33,056 bases of DNA, from positions 1 through 33,056 of the forward strand of contig NZ_JAJDJU010000024.1 in assembly GCF_020567705.1 (NCBI RefSeq), read 5' to 3'. The notes under the pieces are model-generated. The model made no database searches. It saw only the letters and a program-made list of their open reading frames with translations, and was not told the origin of the DNA. The position numbers and the translations under genes are program-made. Shown piece after piece: positions 8,713 to 16,042 of this stretch (positions within the stretch are counted from its first letter, which is position 1; each line of letters begins with the position of its first letter). Source of the stretch: Acidocella sp. KAb 2-4. Lineage in GTDB: Bacteria; Pseudomonadota; Alphaproteobacteria; Acetobacterales; Acetobacteraceae.

Positions 8713-9675
8713 ATGACACCTCATCGCTGTATCTGCTACACGACCGACACAGGTTATCTGTTTCCTACATTTGTAAGCGCCATACAGGCGCGGACGCACA
8801 CACCATCCGAGCTAGCCGATATCGCAATCTTCTGCATCGGCATTTCCTCAGAGCAAGAGAAGCATTTCAGTGCGGCCTGTGCCTCCGAAGACATTCGCCT
8901 GCTGCCTGTGGCGTCGGACAAGCTTGAAGGTGCAAACGCGATGCTTGCACGTCTTTTTCTTGACCGGCTAGTCCCCGATGAATACCACGACCTTTTATAT
9001 ATTGATGGTGATACGCAGATCAAAAATCTGTTGACACCGTTGCTTCTCGCCGAAGTTCCCGCCGGGCGTTTCCTCGCCGCCACCGACCCACTGAGTTTTT
9101 CGCTGCAATCAAGCGACTACAAAAGCAAGAGGCTGACCAGTTATTTTTCTGCAATCGGGCTAAATCCAGATAGACACAAGGAGTATTTTAATAGCGGCGT
9201 ATTGCGTATCAATCGGGCTGGATGGGACGCAACTGGCCGTGAAGCCTGGGCATTATATAAGACGTTACGCGGCCAATCACGTTACCCGGATCAAGACGCT
9301 CTCAATCTTGTGGCCATGGACCGCCGCATCCCCATGTCCCTCACATGGAATTTCCCCGTATTCCTTCGCAACGCCGGGTTGGAGCCGGAAATTGCTCCCC
9401 GGATCATCCATTACATGGGCAACCCGAAACCATGGCATGGCCAGTTCGCGCCCTGGTCATTCAGCGAATACGAAACCTATCTCCAGGCCATCAGGCGTTA
9501 TCCCGAACTCGCGCCTTACATCCCCAACATTCCGTGGCTGAAGAAGCTGAAATATTCAGCCCAGCAGAGCTACAAAAAGGTACTGGAAACGGCAACCTGG
9601 GGCTCTCAGAGCTTCCGTGGCGGGATCCTGCGTTACGAGCGTAGCCTTCTCCAGTCATCCACCGCTACGCCATAG
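8713..9675 (+). CDS. GT8-family glycosyltransferase
   Basis: A 320-aa GT-A fold glycosyltransferase of family GT8 (lipopolysaccharide galactosyl/glucosyltransferase type). The metal-binding DxD is D98-G-D100 in LLYIDGDTQI. The family motif FNSGVLRINRAGW follows at about residues 158-170, then YPDQDALN, and the C-terminal HYMGNPKPWHG segment carries the conserved His and Lys-Pro-Trp of GT8 enzymes. The last ~60 residues are basic and probably membrane-peripheral. The start ATG has only a weak upstream purine stretch and lies 76 bp after the flippase. It is last in the plus-strand operon, followed by a hairpin at 9677-9691. It probably adds a hexose to the repeat unit; which one cannot be told. 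Confidence 0.9.
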   Translation: MTPHRCICYTTDTGYLFPTFVSAIQARTHTPSELADIAIFCIGISSEQEKHFSAACASEDIRLLPVASDKLEGANAMLARLFLDRLVPDEYHDLLYIDGDTQIKNLLTPLLLAEVPAGRFLAATDPLSFSLQSSDYKSKRLTSYFSAIGLNPDRHKEYFNSGVLRINRAGWDATGREAWALYKTLRGQSRYPDQDALNLVAMDRRIPMSLTWNFPVFLRNAGLEPEIAPRIIHYMGNPKPWHGQFAPWSFSEYETYLQAIRRYPELAPYIPNIPWLKKLKYSAQQSYKKVLETATWGSQSFRGGILRYERSLLQSSTATP

Positions 9676-9676
9676 T

Positions 9677-9691
9677 CGCTGCACCGCAGCG
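9677..9691 (+). terminator. Hairpin directly after the GT8 stop codon
   Basis: CGCTGC (9677-9682), loop ACC, GCAGCG (9686-9691) form a perfect 6-bp stem beginning one base after the TAG of the GT8 gene. No T-run follows, so if it ends the polysaccharide operon it would be a non-canonical terminator or a 3' stabilising hairpin. Confidence 0.4.
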
Positions 9692-9744
9692 GAAAGCAGC
9701 CACCGCCCCCATCCGTGCATACTTTGCCAATCATCAAACTAACC

Positions 9745-9789
9745 GCCATGGCTGCATTATGTTTGCCATGTGCGCATGGGTGCTATGTT
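9745..9789 (+). promoter_or_regulatory. Repeated GCCATG half-sites upstream of the first NCS1 permease
   Basis: GCCATG occurs at 9745-9750 (as part of palindromic GCCATGGC) and again 20 bp later at 9765-9770. An inverted copy, CATGG, lies at 9775-9779. Downstream, TATGTT at 9784-9789 could be a -10 element; TTGCCA at 9763-9768 is the nearest -35-like hexamer, with a short 15-bp spacer. The pattern suggests an operator overlapping the promoter of the permease gene. The promoter assignment is weak. Confidence 0.3.
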
Positions 9790-9820
9790 TTTTCCATTAA
9801 CGTCAAAACCTGGAGGAAAT

Positions 9821-11272
9821 ATGGTAACGCTCGCTGATACCGAGGCCGGAGGTGTCCGCAATGGGCCACGGCTGGGCATAGAGACCCGCTCCATCGACTA
9901 CGTGCCCGAGGCTGAGCGCCACGGGAAAGTCTCCACTCAAGGGCCATTCTGGTTCCTTGGCAATTTCCAATTTTTCACCATCGCCATCGGCTTCATCGGA
10001 CCCGGCATGGGCCTCGGCCTCGGCGCAACCACCTTGGCCTCGGTACTTGGTATCTTGTTCGGAACGCTGTTCATGGCCTTCCACGCGAGCCAGGGTCCGG
10101 ATCTTGGTCTGCCGCAGATGATCCAGTCTCGCGCGCAGTTCGGTTATCGCGGCGTTATCATCCCACTCCTGGGCACGTTGTTCACCTTCGCGGGTTTCAA
10201 TGTGGTAGACACGGTGCTGATCTCCCAAGGCCTCAATCACCTGTTCGGCTGGGGCATCCCCATTGTGGTGCTCGCACTTGGCGTTCTCGCGGCGGTCATC
10301 GCCATCTTCGGGCATGACTGGCTGCACATCATCTTCCGCGTTCTGTTTTGGGCCAGCCTGCCGCTTTACCTCATCATTTCTGGCGCCATCCTGCTCGGAC
10401 ATGTCGTGCCCAGCACCACGCCGCATACCTCGTTCGGCTGGGTTGCCTTTGCCGCGCAATTCGCCGCCTGCGCTAGCTACAACATCACCTACGCTCCGTA
10501 TGTGTCGGACTATACGCGCTACCTGCCGCGCGGACGTAGCCGCAGCGCCCTGGTCTGGAATGTGTATATCGGCGCGTCGGCCTCGGCCATCTGGCTCACC
10601 GTGCTCGGCGCGTGGCTCGCCACCTATTTCGGCGCCTCCGACGGCATGGTCGCCACAAGCACTGCAGGCAATGCCGTGTTCCCGCATCTGGGCACACTCA
10701 CAGTGCTGGTCTCCGTCGCGGCGCTCACGGCGACCATGGGGCTGAACGCCTATTCCGGCATGCTCACACTTGTTACTGGGCTCGATTGTTTCGCCGATGT
10801 CCCCTTCTCACGTGGTGTGCGCGTGGCCGGAGTGCTGGCGTTGGCGGCGCTGTGGCTGGCGGTATCGCTCGCGCTGAACGCCAATGCCATCAACGCGCTT
10901 TATGATGCCCTTTCCGTCATGCTCTATCTGCTTGTGCCGTGGACGGCGGTGAACCTGATGGATTATTTCTTCGTCCGCAAAGGCCATTACGCCATTAGGG
11001 ATTTCTTCTCCCTCACCGGCATTTATGGCGCCTGGGCGTGGCGCGGGTTGCTCGCCTACATCATTGGCTTCGCCGCCAGCGTGCCCTTCTTCAATCTTGC
11101 CGGCGTGTATGAAGGCCCAATCGCGCATGCCCTTGGCGATGTCGATATCTCCTGGGCTCCGGGGCTGCTGGTTGCGGGCGTGGTGTACTACCTTATTACT
11201 CGCAATCTCGATCTCGCGGCTGAGCGCCCAGCCATCGATGCGAGCGACAAAGCCTTCGGCATCAACCTTTGA
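9821..11272 (+). CDS. NCS1-family nucleobase/cation symporter
   Basis: A 483-aa inner-membrane transporter of the NCS1 family (cytosine, purine, allantoin, hydantoin, thiamine permeases), with about 12 membrane helices. Supporting motifs are the N-terminal RSIDYVPEAER, HASQGPDLGLPQMIQSRAQFG after helix 2, and YAPYVSDYTRYLP in the middle, all typical of NCS1. ATG at 9821 is chosen because GGAGG is placed about 5 nt upstream; the open frame from 9770 lacks a site. It is followed by a convergent LysR gene and then gbuA, so the substrate may be a guanidino or nitrogen-rich heterocyclic compound, but NCS1 specificity cannot be read from sequence. A second, distinct NCS1 gene lies at 26058. Confidence 0.92.
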   Translation: MVTLADTEAGGVRNGPRLGIETRSIDYVPEAERHGKVSTQGPFWFLGNFQFFTIAIGFIGPGMGLGLGATTLASVLGILFGTLFMAFHASQGPDLGLPQMIQSRAQFGYRGVIIPLLGTLFTFAGFNVVDTVLISQGLNHLFGWGIPIVVLALGVLAAVIAIFGHDWLHIIFRVLFWASLPLYLIISGAILLGHVVPSTTPHTSFGWVAFAAQFAACASYNITYAPYVSDYTRYLPRGRSRSALVWNVYIGASASAIWLTVLGAWLATYFGASDGMVATSTAGNAVFPHLGTLTVLVSVAALTATMGLNAYSGMLTLVTGLDCFADVPFSRGVRVAGVLALAALWLAVSLALNANAINALYDALSVMLYLLVPWTAVNLMDYFFVRKGHYAIRDFFSLTGIYGAWAWRGLLAYIIGFAASVPFFNLAGVYEGPIAHALGDVDISWAPGLLVAGVVYYLITRNLDLAAERPAIDASDKAFGINL

Positions 11273-11277
11273 GCCGA

Positions 11278-11307
11278 TTGGCGCGGGAGTTACCCCTCCC
11301 GCGCCAA
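11278..11307. terminator. Bidirectional hairpin shared by convergent NCS1 and lysR genes
   Basis: TTGGCGCGGGAG (11278-11289) and CTCCCGCGCCAA (11296-11307) are perfect 12-bp inverted repeats around the 6-nt loop TTACCC. The hairpin starts 5 bp after the NCS1 stop. It contains the last codons and the stop of the LysR gene (Leu-Ala-Arg-Glu-Gly-stop), so part of the terminator is coding. No clear T-run follows on either strand, but the stem is strong and could stop both transcripts. Confidence 0.65.
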
Positions 11308-12195
11308 CATCTCCGCCGCCAGCGTGGTGAATAGCCGCACGGACGGTAATGCCAGTTTGGCCTGGTCATAAGCCATCTCGAATGGCGCGGCGTAAGTGAG
11401 TTCCTCGGCCAGTAGCCGCTTCAACTCGCCGGCCCCTTCCCATCTTCTGGCGTAATGCGCGGGTAGATATCCCATATAATCGCCCGATAAAATCAGCTGC
11501 GCCGCCGCCTCCATATTATTCACCGTCGCCACCGGGCGGTCACTCCGGATATGCTTGGTGTCCCGCGCCCCCCAATACCCGCGTGAGATCAGCCTTTGCT
11601 GCGCGATCATCTCCTGCGTCACCTGTCCGTCTCGCAGACCAAAGAACGGATGCCGCCGCCCACAATAGAAGAAATGCGGCTCGTCATATAACCGCGTATA
11701 GTTCAGGCCGAGCAGCATCTTTGGAAAACTCCCGATCGCGACATGAAGCTTTCCTTCTATAAGATCTCGCAGCAACTCGTTGGGCGGCTTCACCTCAACC
11801 GACAGTTGCACGTCTCCCCGCGCGCTGGTGAATTTATGCAACAACGCGTTAAGACCAGCATTGGCATCCGTAATAGTGTTGTCGATTAGGCCAATGGACA
11901 GCGTGCCACGCACCTTAGCCCGCAGGGCGCTGGCGCGCATATCAAACCCGTCTATGGCCGAAAACAGCTTTTGTGTTTCAGAGAAGATCGTCTCCCCATC
12001 CTCGGTGAGTTTGAATCCCGCCCGCCCACGCTGGCAGAGCTTCACGCCCAGGCGCGTCTCCAGCGCGGCAATCTGATTGCTGATCGTCGAGGCGCTGACA
12101 TTCAGCACCGTTTGGGCCGCCGTAAATCCGCGCGCCTCCACCACCGTGGCGAAGACACGCAGCAGCCGCAGGTCAACCGTATCGAGCCTTGCCAT
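11290..12195 (-). CDS. LysR-family transcriptional regulator (likely regulator of gbuA)
   Basis: A 301-aa LysR-type regulator. Residues about 8-67 form the winged helix-turn-helix, with LRLLRVFATVVEARGFTAAQ and ASTISNQIAALETRLG. Residues about 90-300 are the type 2 periplasmic-binding effector domain. ATG at 12195 has GGAGAAGGA upstream on the minus strand. The gene is divergent from the guanidinobutyrase gene across a 198-bp region, the usual arrangement of a LysR activator and its target. In Pseudomonas aeruginosa, guanidinobutyrase and guanidinopropionase are each controlled by a neighbouring LysR protein (GbuR, GpuR), so a GbuR-like role is likely here. That role is inferred from synteny, not from effector-domain residues. 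Confidence 0.9.
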   Translation of the reverse strand: MARLDTVDLRLLRVFATVVEARGFTAAQTVLNVSASTISNQIAALETRLGVKLCQRGRAGFKLTEDGETIFSETQKLFSAIDGFDMRASALRAKVRGTLSIGLIDNTITDANAGLNALLHKFTSARGDVQLSVEVKPPNELLRDLIEGKLHVAIGSFPKMLLGLNYTRLYDEPHFFYCGRRHPFFGLRDGQVTQEMIAQQRLISRGYWGARDTKHIRSDRPVATVNNMEAAAQLILSGDYMGYLPAHYARRWEGAGELKRLLAEELTYAAPFEMAYDQAKLALPSVRLFTTLAAEMLAREG

Positions 12196-12297
12196 GTCGC
12201 CATCCTTCTCCGCAACAACCTGCCCGTTTCATCAAAAAGAAAATAACGCGGTATGCGGCCTCAATGCCAGGGCCTTGCATTGCATGGCGATCATTGT

Positions 12298-12313
12298 TTT
12301 GACTGGCATCAAA
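12298..12313. promoter_or_regulatory. Dyad TTTGA-N6-TCAAA, candidate LysR binding site
   Basis: TTTGA (12298-12302) and TCAAA (12309-12313) are inverted around six bases and include a T-N11-A arrangement (12299 to 12311), the consensus layout of LysR regulators. The dyad lies in the 198-bp lysR/gbuA divergent region, about 80 bp before the gbuA start. TTGACT inside it also looks like a -35 hexamer, but no good -10 lies 16-18 bp downstream. Confidence 0.4.
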
Positions 12314-12393
12314 GTGAATGCCCGCGCCCCGTTATGTAAGCCCCCGCGGCGGCGCAGTAAACCCTGCCAAACACCAGCCGGGAGAGATGCGCC

Positions 12394-13341
12394 ATGAACC
12401 ATTCCGATTTGCCCCAGCCCCTGAGCGGCAATGTGATGCCCCGCTGTGGCGGCATCGCTTCGATGATGCGCCTGCCGGTGTATGAAAGCGCCGCCGGGCT
12501 GGATGCCTGCTTCGTCGGCGTGCCGTTCGATCTGGGCACCTCCAACCGCACCGGCACACGCTTCGGGCCGCGCCAGATCCGCGCCGAATCCGTCCTGCTG
12601 CGCCCCTATAATGTCGCCACCCGCAAAGGGCCGTTCGAGCACTTGCGCGTCGCCGATATCGGCGACGTCGCCGTAAACCCATATAATCTTCACGACTCCA
12701 TCGCGCGGATCGAGGCTAAATACGACGAGCTTCTGACCCACGGCGCCAAGCCCATCACACTCGGCGGCGACCATACCATCGCGCTGCCAATCCTGCGCTC
12801 TCTGGCGCGCAAATACGGCAAAGTCGGGCTCGTCCACGTCGATGCCCATGCCGACATCAACGACACCATGTTCGGCGAGAAGATCGCGCACGGCACCCCG
12901 TTCCGCCGCGCCGTCGAGGAAGGGCTGATCGAACCCGCGCGCACGGTGCAAATTGGCCTGCGTGGAACCGGCTATGCGGCTGACGAATTCGATTGGGGGC
13001 GCGCCCAGGGCTTCACCGTAGTCGAGGCGCAGGAATGCTGGAACAAATCCATGGCGCCGCTGATGCGCGAGATCAAGACCAAGCTCGGCGCCGGCCCCGT
13101 CTATGTGAGTTTCGATATCGACAGCCTCGACCCCGCCTACGCCCCCGGCACCGGCACACCGGAAATCGGCGGCCTGACAGTGCCGCAAGCGCTGGAGATC
13201 ATCCGCGGGCTCGACGGGCTTGAGATCATCGGTGGCGACGTAGTGGAAGTCTCGCCACCTTACGATCCGCAAGGCACCACGGCGCTGGTAGCGGCCAACA
13301 TCGCGTTCGAAATTCTGTGCATCCTGCCGGGCATCGGCTGA
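12394..13341 (+). CDS. gbuA: Guanidinobutyrase / agmatinase-family ureohydrolase
   Basis: A 315-aa Mn-dependent ureohydrolase, close in length and sequence pattern to P. aeruginosa 4-guanidinobutyrase, which hydrolyses 4-guanidinobutyrate to GABA and urea. The N-terminal PLSGNVMPRCGGIASMMRLP resembles that enzyme. Binuclear metal ligands are all present: H127 (GGDHT), D150, H152 and D154 (VDAHAD), D241 and D243 (SFDIDSLDP). The segment MFGEKIAHGTPFRRAVEEG is also shared with GbuA-type enzymes. GGAGAG lies 7 nt before the ATG. It is divergent from a LysR gene; its last 82 bp overlap the convergent radical SAM gene antisense. Guanidinobutyrase is preferred over agmatinase or guanidinopropionase from overall resemblance and from the aldehyde dehydrogenase and amine dehydrogenase further right. 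Confidence 0.85.
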   Translation: MNHSDLPQPLSGNVMPRCGGIASMMRLPVYESAAGLDACFVGVPFDLGTSNRTGTRFGPRQIRAESVLLRPYNVATRKGPFEHLRVADIGDVAVNPYNLHDSIARIEAKYDELLTHGAKPITLGGDHTIALPILRSLARKYGKVGLVHVDAHADINDTMFGEKIAHGTPFRRAVEEGLIEPARTVQIGLRGTGYAADEFDWGRAQGFTVVEAQECWNKSMAPLMREIKTKLGAGPVYVSFDIDSLDPAYAPGTGTPEIGGLTVPQALEIIRGLDGLEIIGGDVVEVSPPYDPQGTTALVAANIAFEILCILPGIG

Positions 13342-15065
13342 ACGGTCCGTCCGAGCGCCAGCGGCGGGGTTTGCGCAAGACCGCTGCTCCATAGCATGGC
13401 GATCAACCCCGCCATTAGCGGCTCACGCCAATATCCATCCGCGCCGGCCAAGCCGGCGAAGTCTTGCCATGCCGCGAAATGCGCTGCCGCCGCCGGCGTG
13501 AAGCCGAAGCACGACGGATCGGGAAGTTGCCAGTCCGGCGCAATGACGTCGACACCGAACGCGCAGAACAGCGCCTCACGAGCATGGCCACACGGACCAG
13601 CACAACCGCAGCGCACCAGAGAGGGCGAGGCGTCGTCAATAGTCTCGCCCAAAGCCGCGAAGTTTAGCGGCGGGATGAAATCTGAAAACAACTCATCCAC
13701 GTCATGATGCGGTGGCGCCACATTTGGCGTGAGAAAGACGAAGCGCTCTCCCCGCCCCCCCTGCGGAACGGCACAAAGCCTTAAAGCGGATCCAGAATCG
13801 TTTGCGACGTCCATCACATAATCATGCGGTAGACGGCGCCCGCCAGCAGCCTGCGCCACCACAATCCGGGCCTTGGAAAACCGTTTCAGAAAATGCAGGG
13901 TGATGCTCCCCAGATCAGCAGCATGTTCATCCTCGATCCCCAGGATGAACACATCCCGCGACGCCGGGGCTGCGAGCGGCGCGGGCGTTTCGATCGATGC
14001 CGCCTCAGCCTTGCGGCGCAGACGCTCAAACTCATTGAACCACACCGCCTTGTTCAAGCCCAGGCGCGGCGCCACGTCCACGGCTTGGCGCTCCATCGCG
14101 GCCACCACCTTGCGCAACTCCCCAGCCGGCAAGGTGTAAAGCGACAACCCCGGTGGAAAGCGTACAGTATTCACGCTCACGCGCACGTTCCACTCATCAG
14201 CCATGGCGCAGTATTCGCCAAACTCCTCCCAATTCGGCCGCATCAGACAGAAGGTCAGCGAGAGCGTCGTGCCCCGCTCAAGCGCATAGTCACGAAAGCG
14301 GCGCACATTGCGCATCACTTCATCATACCGCGTATTCAGGCGGATACGCTCGATCGTTTCCTTGCGCGCGCCATCCAGCGACACCGCGAAACTGAACGGC
14401 AGACGCCCAAGCAACCCTTCGATACGCGCATCATATTGCGTGCCGTTGGTGGTGACATGGCAGGGCGTCTGCAGTCCATCTTGCAACATCATGTCCCATA
14501 TCTTGTAATGCTCAACAGCAAGAAATGGCTCCCCGCCGAGAAACTTCGCCTGGCTGAGATGCGGCAGATATTTTCTGAACTGCTCCAAAACATCGTCGCT
14601 ATACGGGCGCGCCATCGGCGGTCGCGCCTCGCGCCTGGCACGGATGGCAGAGGAAAAGTCGCCATCGCACATCACGCATTCAAGATTGCATGAATTGCTG
14701 ATCGAGAACTCAATCCGTCGTGGCCAGCGCGGTGGAGTTTCGCTAACGTCGAAGCGGTCGAATTGGCGCATCACCGCCCCGCCGAACCAGCCTTCCAACG
14801 ATTGGAACCGGCAAAAACCGCAGCTCTCCGGCAGTTCGTAACGCTCCAGCGACGCGCGCAGAGATACCGCCTGCGCACTGCTCCAGATCTCATCAAGCGT
14901 CTGTTGCGTGATATTACCCGCTGGCTGCGACCAGTTATGGCAGCAGACACGGGCATTCCCGCGCCGATCAAAATACAGATTGGTGTGCGGGGCATAACAC
15001 AAAGACCGCACTGCCTTGCGCGAAAAATCCCGCCCCTGATCGTAAGTGGAGAAATCCTGCGTCAC
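13260..15065 (-). CDS. Radical SAM/SPASM protein fused to a degenerate glycosyltransferase domain
   Basis: A 601-aa cytoplasmic protein. Residues 1-90 look like an N-terminal SPASM-type auxiliary cluster domain, with C23, C41/C42, a GNI segment at 50-52, and C82-x2-C85. Residues about 115-350 are a radical SAM barrel with the C126-x3-C130-x2-C133 iron-sulfur motif and a KFLGGEPFL segment typical of these enzymes. Residues about 370-575 align without gaps over at least 40 residues to the glycosyltransferase encoded at 19737-20573, but the DxD is replaced by T446-P-N448. The cysteine motif C486-x-C488-x3-C492-x8-C501 is kept. GTG at 15065 overlaps the stop of the upstream gene. It is last in the operon, and its final 27 codons overlap gbuA antisense, suggesting that the original stop was lost. 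Reaction and substrate are unknown; the operon suggests modification of a glycan or of the exported proteins. Confidence 0.85.
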   Translation of the reverse strand: MTQDFSTYDQGRDFSRKAVRSLCYAPHTNLYFDRRGNARVCCHNWSQPAGNITQQTLDEIWSSAQAVSLRASLERYELPESCGFCRFQSLEGWFGGAVMRQFDRFDVSETPPRWPRRIEFSISNSCNLECVMCDGDFSSAIRARREARPPMARPYSDDVLEQFRKYLPHLSQAKFLGGEPFLAVEHYKIWDMMLQDGLQTPCHVTTNGTQYDARIEGLLGRLPFSFAVSLDGARKETIERIRLNTRYDEVMRNVRRFRDYALERGTTLSLTFCLMRPNWEEFGEYCAMADEWNVRVSVNTVRFPPGLSLYTLPAGELRKVVAAMERQAVDVAPRLGLNKAVWFNEFERLRRKAEAASIETPAPLAAPASRDVFILGIEDEHAADLGSITLHFLKRFSKARIVVAQAAGGRRLPHDYVMDVANDSGSALRLCAVPQGGRGERFVFLTPNVAPPHHDVDELFSDFIPPLNFAALGETIDDASPSLVRCGCAGPCGHAREALFCAFGVDVIAPDWQLPDPSCFGFTPAAAAHFAAWQDFAGLAGADGYWREPLMAGLIAMLWSSGLAQTPPLALGRTVQPMPGRMHRISNAMLAATSAVVPCGS

Positions 15066-16042
15066 GGCGTACAGGTCTGCCGCGCCTGAAAGTCCCGCTG
15101 GTACTTGGCCTGCATAAGCCCCGCGGCACGGGCGAGTTGTCCGGCATTCTGGTCGGCCTGATCAGCGCTCTTGGCGGCAAACCACAGCTCGAGATCAGCA
15201 TATGCCCCATCGATGACAAAGCTCGTATACGTAATGGTCGGTCCGGTAATCTCAGTGGAATCAGCGAGAAATTTCGCGTTATCTGCAACCACAGACAGTG
15301 CCGCCTTCAGCGCATCAGCCATCGTATCGTAACGAATACTGTGCGTATCTGCTTCTTCCCCGAACAGTGCGGTCTGGAACTTCGGATCGTTCAACTCCGT
15401 GGCGAGTTGGCCGTTGAACGCTGCGGCTGTCACAAAGCCATTATTCATCGTATCCCGCGCCAGCACCCAACTCGCCGGCCCTTCTGACGCGATAATCTTC
15501 TTGGCCTGCGTGAACTTTACCGTCCGCAGTTCGGCCGAAGTCCGCTTCAGCAATTGCAAATCCAGGTAGCGGTCTGGATTGTATTTCAGTGTGTTAACGC
15601 CCTCGGCATAAATCTCCGCTTGTTGTTCAAGCTTATCGACCTGCCGGTTCACCTCATTCGCATTTTGGCCATAGCGATCAGCGGAAAATTGAGCCGCCGC
15701 CTTCAGCAAATCTGTCAACCCCTTGGTACCCAACCCATGAGCATCTGCCAATTGCGCCTGATTTTTGGCCGCAAGATCACGCTGTTGCTGGATTTCCCTG
15801 AGATCGGCATCAATCCGCGCTTGCGCCACGGTGCAACTCAGCGGTGCCGGCGCATCCGGTACACAGGCGCCGCCACTGGCATGATAACCCGCGACGCAGC
15901 GGCAATGGATAATGGTCGCATCCGCCGTTTCTTCTGTCTTATACGGCGCGGCATGGGCGGGGCATGACGCAGACTGCGCCCGCGCCACACCGCCAGCGGC
16001 CACCGCCGCGAACGCCGCAACCAATATAAAACGCGCCCTCAC
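15062..16042 (-). CDS. Exported cysteine-motif protein of unknown function
   Basis: A 326-aa protein I do not recognise. Residues 1-22 are a Sec signal peptide (ARA-QS cleavage at about 22/23). The mature N-terminus has a small cysteine module, with C27, C47-x-C49, C60 and C70, and the pattern CRCVAGYHASGGACVP, which resembles an EGF-like or similar disulfide-bonded loop. C324 near the C-terminus makes six cysteines. Residues about 75-140 are predicted coiled coil rich in Gln, Ala and Lys; the remainder is mixed helix. The GTG start overlaps the stop of the preceding exported protein (GTGA), and its own stop overlaps the GTG of the radical SAM gene. Position in the operon suggests a periplasmic or surface substrate or partner of the glycosyltransferases or radical SAM protein. 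That is inference. Confidence 0.75.
   Translation of the reverse strand: MRARFILVAAFAAVAAGGVARAQSASCPAHAAPYKTEETADATIIHCRCVAGYHASGGACVPDAPAPLSCTVAQARIDADLREIQQQRDLAAKNQAQLADAHGLGTKGLTDLLKAAAQFSADRYGQNANEVNRQVDKLEQQAEIYAEGVNTLKYNPDRYLDLQLLKRTSAELRTVKFTQAKKIIASEGPASWVLARDTMNNGFVTAAAFNGQLATELNDPKFQTALFGEEADTHSIRYDTMADALKAALSVVADNAKFLADSTEITGPTITYTSFVIDGAYADLELWFAAKSADQADQNAGQLARAAGLMQAKYQRDFQARQTCTP

Noticed and set aside
12232-13392. 386-aa open frame antisense to gbuA
   Set aside because: It lies fully opposite a ureohydrolase with all metal ligands intact; the translated product looks like GC-frame noise.
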